DNA from: SKVL01 sp051747785
GTDB taxonomy: Bacteria; Patescibacteriota; Minisyncoccia; Phycocordibacterales; CSBR16-193
DNA length: 42,410 nt
NCBI GenBank assembly: GCA_051747785.1
Contig: JBNJGN010000003.1
Coordinates: 1 to 42,410 of the forward strand
Direction: 5' to 3'
Shown here piece by piece: positions 23,192 through 31,425 of the stretch. The notes beneath the pieces were generated by a model. That model saw only the letters and a program-made list of their open reading frames with translations, was not told where the DNA came from and did not search any database. Each line of letters opens with the position of its first letter. Position 1 is the stretch's first letter. Made by a program: the position numbers and the translations under genes.

Positions 23192-23200
23192 TTATCCACA
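23192..23200 (+). promoter_or_regulatory. Perfect DnaA box abutting the cca start codon
   Basis: TTATCCACA ends directly before the ATG at 23201, so DnaA binding here could affect cca expression or belong to the origin region. Confidence 0.5.
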
Positions 23201-24676
23201 ATGAACCATGATATTCAAAGCTCTATACCCTCGGAAGTTATATTTGTAACTAAAACCTTAAAAAAGGCAGGTTTCCAGGCTTATCTAGTAGGTGGTTGTG
23301 TTAGAGACATCCTAAGAAATGTAAAGCCGAAAGATTGGGATATAACCACAGACGCCACACCGGAAGATATTATCTCATTATTTGAACATACATACTATGA
23401 GAACGATTTCGGCACAGTAGGGGTAGTAAACGAAGAAACAGAAGAGGAAAGTGTAAAAGTAATAGAGGTAACCCCTTACAGAAAAGAAAGCCTTTATTCC
23501 GACAGAAGAAGGCCTGATTCTGTTGTTTTTAGCAAGGATATAAAGGAAGACCTTTACAGACGAGATTTCACAATGAACGCTATTGCCCTTGATGCTGAAA
23601 CACTTGAAATAATAGATCCGCATGAAGGGCAAAAGGATCTCAAAGAAAGACTAATAAGAGCTGTCGGCGATCCCGTGGAACGTTTTAAAGAAGACGGCCT
23701 CAGAATACTTAGAGCTGTCCGCTTTCAGGCAGAAATTAATTTCACCATAGAAGAAAAGACACTACAGGCTATATATCAAAAAAAAGATACACTAAACTTT
23801 ATATCAAAAGAACGCATCAGAGATGAATTCTCAAGAATAATAAACTCCAAAAACCCCGCTTCCGCTATGGAAATGGCCCGCAGATTAGGCTTATTGAAAT
23901 ACATAATACCTGAACTTGAAGAAGGAACAGGAGTAGAACAGAAAGGATCCCATCATTACGATGTTTTCAATCACTCTCTATACGCACTCCAACATACCGC
24001 CGATAACAACTGGCCTTTTGAAATAAGAATGGCAGCGCTAATGCATGATATAGGAAAACCTAGAACTAGAAGAAAAAATCCAAAAAAAGGATACTCCTTT
24101 TACGGACACGAGGTTGTAGGAGCCAAAATTACGGAAAAGGCCTTGAAACGGTTAAAGTTCTCCAAAGACATTATCACTTCCGTTTCCACCTTAGTAAGAT
24201 GGCACATGTTTTTCTCCGATCCGGAAAAGATAAGCTTAACTGCCATAAGAAGACTCCTTAGAAACGTCGGAGAAGAAAGGATATGGGACCTTATAAAGAT
24301 AAGATTCTCTGACAGAATGGGAATGGGACTACCCAAAAAAGAACCCTATAGGCTAAGAAAGTTCCAAGCAATGATAGAAGAAGTCCTTTCTGACCCCGTT
24401 TCAGTAAAAAATCTAGCAGTAGACGGAAACGACATAGTAGAAACGACCGGCGTTAATCCTGGACCCAAAGTTGGATTCATACTCCATGCTCTCTTAGAGG
24501 AAGTAATCAAAGACCCTTCCCTAAATAACAGAGAGTACCTTTTAAACAGAAGCAAAGAACTCTCTAAACTTGATGACACGACACTAAAAGGCAAAGGAGT
24601 TGAAGGAAAAAATAAGCTGGAAGAAACCGAAGAAAAAAGAATGGAAGAGCTTATGAAAAAGTATCACGTCTCATAA
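23201..24676 (+). CDS. cca: CCA tRNA nucleotidyltransferase with HD domain
   Basis: It adds or repairs the 3' CCA of tRNAs. The nucleotidyltransferase head has LVGGCVRDILRN (about 30-40) and the metal-binding DWDITTDA (45-52). RRDFTMNAIALD and EDGLRILRAVRFQAE are the further class II motifs. An HD domain with ALMHDIGKPRTR and GHEVVGAKI follows. From ATG 23201 it has 491 aa. An upstream GTG at 23111 would add 30 residues unlike the family, so I use 23201. Two of the four tRNAs in this window (Pro, Gly-TCC) lack encoded CCA and depend on this enzyme. The stop lies inside the first parS-like site. Confidence 0.95.
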   Translation: MNHDIQSSIPSEVIFVTKTLKKAGFQAYLVGGCVRDILRNVKPKDWDITTDATPEDIISLFEHTYYENDFGTVGVVNEETEEESVKVIEVTPYRKESLYSDRRRPDSVVFSKDIKEDLYRRDFTMNAIALDAETLEIIDPHEGQKDLKERLIRAVGDPVERFKEDGLRILRAVRFQAEINFTIEEKTLQAIYQKKDTLNFISKERIRDEFSRIINSKNPASAMEMARRLGLLKYIIPELEEGTGVEQKGSHHYDVFNHSLYALQHTADNNWPFEIRMAALMHDIGKPRTRRKNPKKGYSFYGHEVVGAKITEKALKRLKFSKDIITSVSTLVRWHMFFSDPEKISLTAIRRLLRNVGEERIWDLIKIRFSDRMGMGLPKKEPYRLRKFQAMIEEVLSDPVSVKNLAVDGNDIVETTGVNPGPKVGFILHALLEEVIKDPSLNNREYLLNRSKELSKLDDTTLKGKGVEGKNKLEETEEKRMEELMKKYHVS

Positions 24677-24924
24677 TTTCACGTGAAACCTTTATTTTCG
24701 TTTCACGTGAAACATATTGACCTCTTTTTAAAACTTTTCACGTGAAACTTTTTTATATTAATTAAGCAAAATCACTATTTTCATCTAAATAACCACGGTA
24801 AAACACCTATTTTTAATAAAACAGAGCTAAGACATAAATCCCCTAAATCCATTCAGTACACCGTTCTCATATAAAACGGACAGTATTACACTTTTAACAA
24901 AAGATCACTCTAAACCCCTAAATC

Positions 24925-24947
24925 CACTTCCTTTTTTAGGAAGTGGC
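24925..24947. terminator. Hairpin, possible distal terminator of cca
   Basis: CCACTTCCT-TTTTT-AGGAAGTGG is a perfect 9-bp stem 250 bases after cca. No T-run follows on either strand, so terminator function is weakly supported. Confidence 0.3.
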
Positions 24948-25014
24948 GTACTAATATTATAGCAATGCTAAAAAGTAAACGCATATGTATAAAGTTTCCA
25001 CCTGAAACACAACA

Positions 25015-25089
25015 TGTTGCTTAAAAACTGTTTCACGTGAAACATACACCCTCTTTAATAAACATTTCACATGAAACCTCTTCTGTTTT
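25015..25089 (+). repeat. 75-bp direct repeat, copy 1 (holds two parS-like sites)
   Basis: This block carries a CACGTG site and a CACATG site 34 bp apart. It is nearly identical to 25377-25451, which lies 362 bp downstream; only about three positions differ. Confidence 0.85.
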
Positions 25090-25376
25090 TAGGTAAATAT
25101 ATACCTAAATATTTAAATTAATATCTTCTTCTAAAGTGGAACAAAAGAAGATTCTGGTAAAAAATTAAGATTAGATAAAAATGCAATGATTTGATTGATC
25201 TTCATAAATAAGCTCATTAAAAACATTACTCTTTACTTAAAACAGATAAAGTTCTCGTGCATAATCTGAATAAAACCTTTAAAGACATTAATATCACTCA
25301 ACAAAGAGGTAAAAATTTTATTTAAATAAAATTCATATAAAAGAAGGTTTCACGTGAAACATAAAAACCGGGCTCC

Positions 25377-25451
25377 TGTTGCTTAAAAATAGTTTCACGT
25401 GAAACATACACCCTCTTTAGTAAACATTTCACATGAAACCTCTTCTGTTTT
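25377..25451 (+). repeat. 75-bp direct repeat, copy 2
   Basis: Second copy of the block at 25015-25089 with the same two-site arrangement. It shows that part of the array grew by segmental duplication. Confidence 0.85.
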
Positions 25452-26091
25452 GATAAAATAAACAACCACACTATTCATCTAAAGGCCACACAGGTATTCA
25501 AAACGCTCAATTTTCATAGAAAACATAATAAAAATGACTTTTCCAAAAAATAATAGAAGCCTATCCCACAAAAACACACTATATCAACTTACATGCTTTT
25601 TTATAAAAGATCACTTTTGAAGTTTAATTACTTTTTCTGCTAAAGGGGAGAAATATGAACATTTTAGGTTAAAGAATAATAATAAAGGTCTTTTTATGCT
25701 TAAGTCTTAATTTAACCTTAAAAATTATTAGTATCCATACAGAGAACTTTTAATCTAATTAATAAGAAAATATAGATAGAGGTTTCACGTGAAACAAAAA
25801 ACAAGGCATTCCAACCTCTAAAAACGTTTCACGTGAAACATTTACCTAAAAAATCAATAAATCTAAAGAACATATATCAAACCAAGCCATCAAATATCAG
25901 TCAAAGGTGAGAATAAAAATAGCTGCAGAGATCATACGAAACTGTCAAAAAAGCTAAACTCAGACAGTATGGGCTTAATTAAATTTTCAAAACATAACAA
26001 AAGAACTCGATTGGGCACAGGATCAGAGCCACGCAGAAATCATAAAATAATTTTCGTAGGAAAAATGGGATAAATGTTTCACATGAAACAT

Positions 26092-26150
26092 AAGAAAAAA
26101 GAAAAACCCCTCGTTTTGATCATTAGAGATGATGCTTTACGAGGAGTTTT
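26092..26150 (-). terminator. Minus-strand terminator downstream of xerC/D
   Basis: On the minus strand AAAACTCCTCGT (26150-26139) pairs with ACGAGGGGTTTT (26114-26103) with one mismatch, enclosing a second small stem (ATCAT/ATGAT). A T-rich tract follows (plus-strand AAGAAAAAAGAAAAA). It would end the xerC/D transcript or an RNA from 26155-26398, and separates it from the last parS-like site. Confidence 0.7.
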
Positions 26151-26154
26151 GTTT

Positions 26155-26398
26155 TCGCTTTGAAGTTTAGGAGTAGAGAGGTGTATGTAGCTTATATTTT
26201 CTTCAAAGCTTGAATAGAGCCGGCTATTAAAGAACACAAAAGAGCAAAGGAACAGGTAATTTTCTTTATCAAGAAGAGAGTGCGCACGGTCTCTTCTTTA
26301 CTGTCCTTTAGGATAGCACCTATATAAGACAATTAAAAGACGCAATCTGTGGATAACTATGCTGATGTCTTTTATATGTCCTTTAGAATAATTCTTCG
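26155..26398 (-). other. Structured non-coding stretch after xerC/D, candidate RNA
   Basis: It holds a 9-bp inverted repeat GCTTTGAAG / CTTCAAAGC (26157-26165, 26201-26209) and a 9-bp stem AAGAAGAGA / TCTCTTCTT (26271-26279, 26290-26298) whose loop contains the palindrome GTGCGCAC. TGTCCTTTAG occurs near both 26308 and 26380. With the terminator at 26092-26150 it could be a small RNA or a long xerC/D 3' UTR. No known RNA family is recognised. Confidence 0.35.
26348..26356 (-). promoter_or_regulatory. Perfect DnaA box
   Basis: TGTGGATAA lies 43 bases from the xerC/D stop and 258 bases past the last parS-like site. Confidence 0.5.
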
Positions 26399-27325
26399 CT
26401 AACCTTGGTTTCTTTTCTTCTGATGAAAGCGTTTATGTATTTCTCTTAAATGAGAATCAGTGACATGGGTATATATCTGAGTAGTACCAATATGAGCATG
26501 GCCCAGGAGAGCCTGTACGGAACGCAGGTCCGCGCCGTTTTGCAAAAGGTCGGTAGCAAAACTATGCCTTATAACATGGGGAGTTACCTTTTTAGTTATA
26601 CCCGCTTTTTTGGCGTATTTCTGAATTATTCTCTCTACTGATCTTGGTGTAAGGTTTTTGCTTCTTTCTGAGGAAGTATTATTACTCATCTGAACAAAAA
26701 GAGCATCATCAACATCAACACGACTATCCAAATACTCCTTGAGCGACTCTCTGGCGCTTTCAGATATAAAAACAACTCTAGTTTTGTCTCCCTTTCCTCT
26801 AATAGAAACCTCACCTGCATCAAAGTTAACTTCCCTAGAAAGAGCGCACAGCTCAGAGACTCTCAGTCCAGTAGAGAAAAGTAACTCCAGAAGTGCTTTA
26901 TCTCTTTTTGACTTGAGATCACCCCCATCAGGAGCAGATAGTAATCTTTCCAGTTCCACAGAAGATATAAGGTCAAGAGATCTCTCCGGGGTTTTTGCCA
27001 ACTCTATACGGTCCGGCGGAAGAGACTTGACCCCCTTCTTCATTAGATACTTTAAAAATGACCTTAGAGCGATCAAGTAATAATTCTGAGTTCTTTTTTT
27101 AATAGTTTCTGAACCCGCTTCATAACCTCCCGAGGAAGGTTTTCTGTTTAACCATAAGCGATAAGACCTTATTAGTTCATCCGTTATACCTGCAGGATCA
27201 GAAAGACCGGAGAAAGTTAAAAAAACCGAGAGATATCTGTCGTAATTTTCCACCGTCTTCACACTTCTTCCCCTCTCTATCTCCAGATACTCCAAAAACT
27301 CTCTTTTTAGGTTTTCCAGTTTCAT
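26399..27325 (-). CDS. Tyrosine recombinase XerC/XerD
   Basis: Xer recombinases resolve chromosome dimers at dif during segregation. The 308-aa protein has a SAM-like N-terminal core-binding domain (about 1-85) and the catalytic residues Arg154 (STGLRVSEL), Lys178 (RGKGDKTR), His250 and Arg253 (TPHVIRHSFATDLL), His276 (LLGHAHIGTT) and Tyr285 (QIYTHV). All six are present. Length fits XerC/XerD; which of the two cannot be told. It flanks the parS-like region, which fits a segregation role. A role in the tRNA-Arg array at 22.5-23.0 kb is possible but unsupported. Confidence 0.92.
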   Translation of the reverse strand: MKLENLKREFLEYLEIERGRSVKTVENYDRYLSVFLTFSGLSDPAGITDELIRSYRLWLNRKPSSGGYEAGSETIKKRTQNYYLIALRSFLKYLMKKGVKSLPPDRIELAKTPERSLDLISSVELERLLSAPDGGDLKSKRDKALLELLFSTGLRVSELCALSREVNFDAGEVSIRGKGDKTRVVFISESARESLKEYLDSRVDVDDALFVQMSNNTSSERSKNLTPRSVERIIQKYAKKAGITKKVTPHVIRHSFATDLLQNGADLRSVQALLGHAHIGTTQIYTHVTDSHLREIHKRFHQKKRNQG

Positions 27326-27488
27326 TATTGAAATTATACCACCCTATTCAGACAGTGTCGCACAATATTATAGAAACTTTAAAAAAGTGTACTAGGTGAT
27401 TAGACACATGTCAGAATACGAGACTGTATAAGTAAAACAGAGACAAAACCCCTTGTAAAATCATAACATCTGTGATATCCTTGTTCGC

Positions 27489-27761
27489 ATGATACCTAAA
27501 ACAAAAAAGGATACCGTTGTAAAAAAGGTGAGAACACACGAGGAAGACACTGGGTCGCCGGAAGTTCAGATAGCTATTTTAACTGAAAGAATAAAAGAGC
27601 TGTCTGATCACCTGAAAGAACATCAAAAAGATGTACATTCGCGCAGAGGTCTACTTCAGTTAGTAGCCGATAGAAAAAAGCATATGGGCTATCTACAGAA
27701 TAAATCTCCTGAGCGTTTTAATGCTCTTATGAAAAAACTTAATATAAAGAAAAAGGCGTAA
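27489..27761 (+). CDS. rpsO: 30S ribosomal protein S15
   Basis: S15 binds 16S rRNA early in 30S assembly. The 90-aa protein contains the family signature DTGSPEVQIAILTERI, the loop HQKDVHSRRGLLQLVADRKKHMGYL and the C-terminal basic helix. A possible promoter TTGTAA-17-TATCCT (27453-27481) would put the transcript start at or next to the ATG, so the message may be nearly leaderless. It is followed by a NYN gene and pnp, the common rpsO-pnp order with an insertion. Confidence 0.97.
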   Translation: MIPKTKKDTVVKKVRTHEEDTGSPEVQIAILTERIKELSDHLKEHQKDVHSRRGLLQLVADRKKHMGYLQNKSPERFNALMKKLNIKKKA

Positions 27762-27783
27762 GCCTTTCCTTTTTACCTTGGCG

Positions 27784-28311
27784 ATGGCTGTTATAAAACA
27801 CAAAGAACAGCGGGTTGGTGTTTTTATTGACGCACAAAACCTTTACCATAGCGCTAAACATATATACAAAAAACGTGTTAATTTTGGTAACGTTCTAAAA
27901 GATGGCGTCTGTGGTCGTTCTCTTATTCGTGCCATTGCTTACGTAATAAAAACGGAAACCGGAGAAGAGAAGGCCTTTTTTGAGGCACTGGAAAAACTGG
28001 GCATAGAGACCAAGACAAAAGATCTACAGATCTTCTACGGCGGAGCCAAAAAAGGAGATTGGGATGTTGGTATTGCCATTGACGCTATAAAGGCAGCTCC
28101 TAAGCTTGATACCGTAGTTTTGGTTTCAGGGGACGGAGATTTTGTGCCTCTGGTTGAGTATTTAAAAATAAACGAAGGCTGCCAAGTAGAGGTAATGGCT
28201 TTCGGTAAATCAGCTTCCGGAAAATTAAAAGAGGTCGCAGATGATTTCATCGATATGGATGAAAATTACCGACGATATTTGATCGGGGCACAGCAAAAGA
28301 AAAACTCATGA
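27784..28311 (+). CDS. NYN-domain (LabA/DUF88-like) putative ribonuclease
   Basis: NYN domains are PIN-like nucleases. The 175-aa protein has the acidic motifs VGVFIDAQNLYHSA, GDWDVGIAIDAIKA and VLVSGDGDFVPLVEYL, which form the metal site, with the family's VEVMAFGKSASGKLKEVADDF near the end. ATG 27784 is preferred to an upstream TTG at 27778. Its stop overlaps the pnp start (ATGA), so it is translationally coupled to PNPase and lies between rpsO and pnp. That position suggests a role in RNA processing or decay, which is inference. Confidence 0.9.
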   Translation: MAVIKHKEQRVGVFIDAQNLYHSAKHIYKKRVNFGNVLKDGVCGRSLIRAIAYVIKTETGEEKAFFEALEKLGIETKTKDLQIFYGGAKKGDWDVGIAIDAIKAAPKLDTVVLVSGDGDFVPLVEYLKINEGCQVEVMAFGKSASGKLKEVADDFIDMDENYRRYLIGAQQKKNS

Positions 28312-30446
28312 AAAAAGAAACCTATACAAAAGAGATCGCTGGAAAAGAGTTCAAAGTAGAGTTTAACGACCTGGTAGAACAGGCCGACGGCAGTGTGATG
28401 GTCTCATGTGGCAACACGACCGTATTGGTAACCGCCACAATGTCTAAAAAACCTGGCGGAGCCCCCTTTTTCCCTTTAACGGTAGACTACGAAGAAAAAT
28501 TCTACGCTGCCGGACAGATACTGGGAAGCAGATTTATGAGAAGAGAAGGCCGTCCATCAGATGAAGCCGTCTTAAGTGCTAGATTGATAGATAGAACAAT
28601 CAGGCCTCTCTTTGATCAGGGTATACGAAATGAGATACAGATAGTAGTAACAGTGCTCTCCATAGCGGAAGATGATCCTGATATTTTAGCTATTTTAGGC
28701 ACATCACTTGCTCTAGGAACTTCCGGGATCCCTTGGGACGGTCCGGTTAGCGCTGTTCGTATCGGCAAAAATACAGATAATGAAAATTACAGCATTAACC
28801 CCGATTACAACTCTAGAGAAGAGGAGGATACTAAAATGGATCTGGTGATATGCGGAATGAATAACAAAATTACAATGCTGGAAGCAGAGGCAAAAGAATT
28901 TTCCGAAGAAGATCTTCTCAAAGGAATGGAAGATGCTCAAAAATACATAGACGAACTCCAAGATTTTCAAAATGAAATAATTTCCAAAAAAGGAAAGGAA
29001 AAGGTGGCCTTGGAAACACTTTCCGTATCCTCAGAGGTAAAGGATCTCTTCTCAGAGATCACAGAAAAAGAGATGGAGGAGGCCGTTTTTGAAACCCCCG
29101 GCAAAAAAGGGATAAAGGAGCTGGAAGAAAAATGGAAAGAAAAAGTTACCGAAAAGATAGGGGAGGGGCACTTAGCCGAGGCGGAAGAACATTTTGATAC
29201 AAAAATAAATGAACTTATCCACAAAGAAGCGGTTAAAAAAGGGCGCCGTCAAGATGGTCGCTCAAAGGAAGAGATCCGAGAGCTTTACGCCCAAGCCGGG
29301 GGTCTTTCAGAAATACTACACGGCTCCGGGATATTTTACCGTGGCGGAACTCGTGTGCTATCTACTCTAACACTGGGAGGACCGAGTGATGCTCTATTGA
29401 TAGATCAGATAGAATCCCAGGACGTTAAAAAGAGATTCATGCACCATTACAACTTCCCACCTTTCTCAGTGGGAGAAACCGGTCGAGTAGGAGGATTTAA
29501 CCGAAGAATGATCGGACATGGAGCACTCGCTGAAAGGGCATTGAAAAATGTAATACCACCAAAAGAAAAGTTTCCTTATACAATAAGGTTAGTCTCAGAG
29601 GCCCTGTCCTCCAACGGATCAACTTCCATGGCATCAGTATGTGGCTCAACTTTGGCCCTAATGGACGGCGGGGTACCTATTAGCACCCCTGTAGCCGGAA
29701 TAGCTATGGGTCTCATGGTTGACCCCGAAAATCCGGAAGATCACGTAATATTAACTGACATCCAGGGACCGGAAGACCACTATGGAGATATGGACCTTAA
29801 GGTAGCTGGGACGGTTAATGGTATAAACGCCATTCAGATGGATACGAAATTAAAAGGGGTCTCTCTTCACTTAATAAAAGAAGCTATAACCGACGCCAGA
29901 AGTGCGCTTGATAGAATACTGAAAGTCATAACCGCTGAAATACCTGAACCTCGCCCCTCTATATCCCCGAATGCGCCTGAAATACGAACACTCAACATAG
30001 ACAAAGACCAGATCGGATTAGTAATTGGACCCGGGGGTAAAACCATAAATGAAATAAAGGATGCAACAGGAGCTGAGATAGACATAGAAGAAGACGGGGC
30101 TGTTTATATAATATCCAAAGAAGCCGGAGGCGCTGAAAAGGCAATGAAAGCCATAGAAGACATCACGCATGAATACAAGAAGGGAGAGAAATTTACCGGA
30201 GAGGTGGTAAAAATAACAGATTTCGGGGCTTTCGTTAAAATAGGCAAAGGAACCGAAGGTCTTTTGCACGTTTCGGAAATAGCACCTTTTAGAATAGAAG
30301 ACGTGGGAGAGGTTCTAAGCGTGGGAGATAAAATACCTATAATAATAAAAGATATAGATGAAAAGGAAAGACTCAAGCTCTCCCTTAAAGAAATAGATCC
30401 GGATTTTATCTCCAAAAAGGATAATAATGATAAAAAAAGTCCTTAA
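28308..30446 (+). CDS. pnp: Polyribonucleotide nucleotidyltransferase (PNPase)
   Basis: PNPase degrades RNA 3' to 5' phosphorolytically. The 712-aa protein has two RNase PH domains (the first from MKKETYTKEIAGKEFKVEFNDL, the second with GRRQDGRSKEEIR and the catalytic TDIQGPEDHYGDMDLKVAGT) and an alpha-helical linker. A KH domain (IGLVIGPGGKTINEIKDATG, about 565-585) and an S1 domain (GEVVKITDFGAFVKIGKGTEGLLHVSEI) follow. Length is normal. It overlaps the NYN gene by 4 bases and ends at a strong terminator. Confidence 0.97.
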   Translation: MKKETYTKEIAGKEFKVEFNDLVEQADGSVMVSCGNTTVLVTATMSKKPGGAPFFPLTVDYEEKFYAAGQILGSRFMRREGRPSDEAVLSARLIDRTIRPLFDQGIRNEIQIVVTVLSIAEDDPDILAILGTSLALGTSGIPWDGPVSAVRIGKNTDNENYSINPDYNSREEEDTKMDLVICGMNNKITMLEAEAKEFSEEDLLKGMEDAQKYIDELQDFQNEIISKKGKEKVALETLSVSSEVKDLFSEITEKEMEEAVFETPGKKGIKELEEKWKEKVTEKIGEGHLAEAEEHFDTKINELIHKEAVKKGRRQDGRSKEEIRELYAQAGGLSEILHGSGIFYRGGTRVLSTLTLGGPSDALLIDQIESQDVKKRFMHHYNFPPFSVGETGRVGGFNRRMIGHGALAERALKNVIPPKEKFPYTIRLVSEALSSNGSTSMASVCGSTLALMDGGVPISTPVAGIAMGLMVDPENPEDHVILTDIQGPEDHYGDMDLKVAGTVNGINAIQMDTKLKGVSLHLIKEAITDARSALDRILKVITAEIPEPRPSISPNAPEIRTLNIDKDQIGLVIGPGGKTINEIKDATGAEIDIEEDGAVYIISKEAGGAEKAMKAIEDITHEYKKGEKFTGEVVKITDFGAFVKIGKGTEGLLHVSEIAPFRIEDVGEVLSVGDKIPIIIKDIDEKERLKLSLKEIDPDFISKKDNNDKKSP
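29215..29223 (+). promoter_or_regulatory. Perfect DnaA box inside pnp
   Basis: TTATCCACA occurs within the coding sequence. It may be coincidental, but contributes to the unusually high count of six perfect boxes in 42 kb. Confidence 0.3.
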
Positions 30447-30470
30447 ATAAGGTTTCTATTAAGTACTCCG

Positions 30471-30509
30471 AGCCCCTTGAGATAAACATCAAGGGGCTTT
30501 TGTTGTTTT
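30471..30509 (+). terminator. Rho-independent terminator of pnp
   Basis: AGCCCCTTGA (30471-30480) pairs with TCAAGGGGCT (30489-30498), loop of 8, followed by TTTGTTGTTTT. It closes the rpsO-NYN-pnp operon. Confidence 0.9.
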
Positions 30510-30519
30510 AAAAAAAGAG

Positions 30520-30528
30520 TGATAAAAT
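30520..30528 (+). promoter_or_regulatory. Extended -10 promoter
   Basis: TGATAAAAT (TG-n-TAAAAT) predicts a start near 30535 and a 20-base leader for the gene at 30555. Confidence 0.5.
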
Positions 30529-30554
30529 TAACACACCTTACTAAAACTATATAA

Positions 30555-31379
30555 ATGTCCGAAGAACCTCTTTTTAAAAAATCAAGGACAGACTCTCACG
30601 AAGGAGGGTTAGCCTCCGCTCTTATACGCTGGAAAGGATCAATAATAGTAGTTATTATCGCTTTCCTACTTGCCGTCAGCGGTTTTACGATCTTTACTTT
30701 TATCACAATGCTCCAAAAAGACCCTCCGGAAAAAAGAGGGGTGGAATTCCCCTTTGACGGAGAGATCGTAATTCCTCTACCATATTCTGAAGAATCAGGT
30801 TATGAAAATCCAAGCAACATCATTAAGAACACCGTAAGACGAAACTCCTTAAACAAAGACTTCATAGAGATCGTTCTTCAGAGAGAGGATAATCCTCTTT
30901 TTATAAACGAAATACTTAAAGATAAAAATAGTCTGCCAAAGGAAATGAGATCCCAAATAAAAGGCTTTAGCATGGGGTCAAAGGAAGGCGTACCATTCTT
31001 TTTGCTAAGTTTCAATAACAGCGCTTTTCCAGTATTATCTAAACACTCAAAAGAACTTTTCAGCTCTATGTCTTATTTCACGGGAAGAACGAGCACCAGA
31101 GAGGCCGAAAGACAGGAAAGAGAAAATACTACTAATTTTCTAAGAACAGTGAAGGAAGGGAATACTGTTTACGGATACCTAAAAGAACTATTCAACTCCG
31201 TCCCCCATTTGGCGAAAAGGGCGAGCACTAAAGAGGCCGAAAGATTAAAAAGGGCTAACACCCTTGTTATTCTAAGAGACGGTAACACTGTTTACGGGTA
31301 TCTGGATAAAAACACCGTCGCTATAACTGAAAGTAAAGATGTCTTTTTAGATATTCTAAAGAGATACAGGTCCATCTAA
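30555..31379 (+). CDS. Membrane-anchored protein of unknown function with internal duplication
   Basis: The 274-aa protein has a hydrophilic N-terminus and one membrane helix (IIVVIIAFLLAVSGFTIFTFI, about 31-51). A large extracytoplasmic or cytoplasmic domain follows. No family is recognised. Near the C-terminus two copies of a segment, STREAERQERENT...EGNTVYGYL and STKEAERLKRANT...DGNTVYGYL, repeat with a 44-residue (132-base) period that is also clear in the DNA (from 31091 and 31223). A recent in-frame duplication is likely. It has its own promoter and is followed by a dksA/traR-like gene. Confidence 0.75.
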   Translation: MSEEPLFKKSRTDSHEGGLASALIRWKGSIIVVIIAFLLAVSGFTIFTFITMLQKDPPEKRGVEFPFDGEIVIPLPYSEESGYENPSNIIKNTVRRNSLNKDFIEIVLQREDNPLFINEILKDKNSLPKEMRSQIKGFSMGSKEGVPFFLLSFNNSAFPVLSKHSKELFSSMSYFTGRTSTREAERQERENTTNFLRTVKEGNTVYGYLKELFNSVPHLAKRASTKEAERLKRANTLVILRDGNTVYGYLDKNTVAITESKDVFLDILKRYRSI

Positions 31380-31425
31380 ACCTTGTCCAGTCTGCTTGCT
31401 TTGAAATAAAAAGAAGTTTATCATA

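Larger units (their letters stand above)
24675..26090. other. Cluster of eleven parS-like ParB-binding palindromes (candidate centromere)
   Basis: The consensus ParB site is TGTTTCACGTGAAACA. Copies with an intact TTTCACGTGAAA core start at 24675, 24699, 24734, 25029 (perfect 16-mer), 25346, 25391, 25781 and 25825. Copies with CACATG in place of CACGTG start at 25063, 25425 and 26075. A degraded copy is at 24994-25008. They sit in about 1.4 kb with no credible gene. Spacings inside subclusters are 24, 35, 34, 45, 34 and 44 bp. parS is the loading site for ParB in chromosome segregation, normally near the origin. parA and parB are not in the window. Confidence 0.92.
24677..26398. other. 1.7-kb gene-free AT-rich region between cca and xerC/D
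   Basis: There is no open frame of usable length on either strand. It contains the parS-like cluster, a duplicated 75-bp block, a hairpin at 24925-24947, a direct repeat CCCCTAAATCCA (near 24840 and 24916), the minus-strand terminator at 26092-26150, the structured stretch at 26155-26398 and a DnaA box at 26348-26356. In a compact genome a gap of this size is exceptional. Confidence 0.8.

Noticed and set aside
23111..23200. GTG at 23111 as cca start
   Set aside because: The extra 30 residues are unlike the family; ATG 23201 gives the usual N-terminus.
24675..26090. CRISPR-like array from the repeated TTTCACGTGAAA elements
   Set aside because: The repeats are 16-bp palindromes with irregular 24-356 bp spacing and no cas genes; they match parS instead.
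26399..27325. Phage integrase as identity of the tyrosine recombinase
   Set aside because: Length, complete catalytic set and SAM-like N-terminus fit XerC/XerD, and there are no phage genes nearby.
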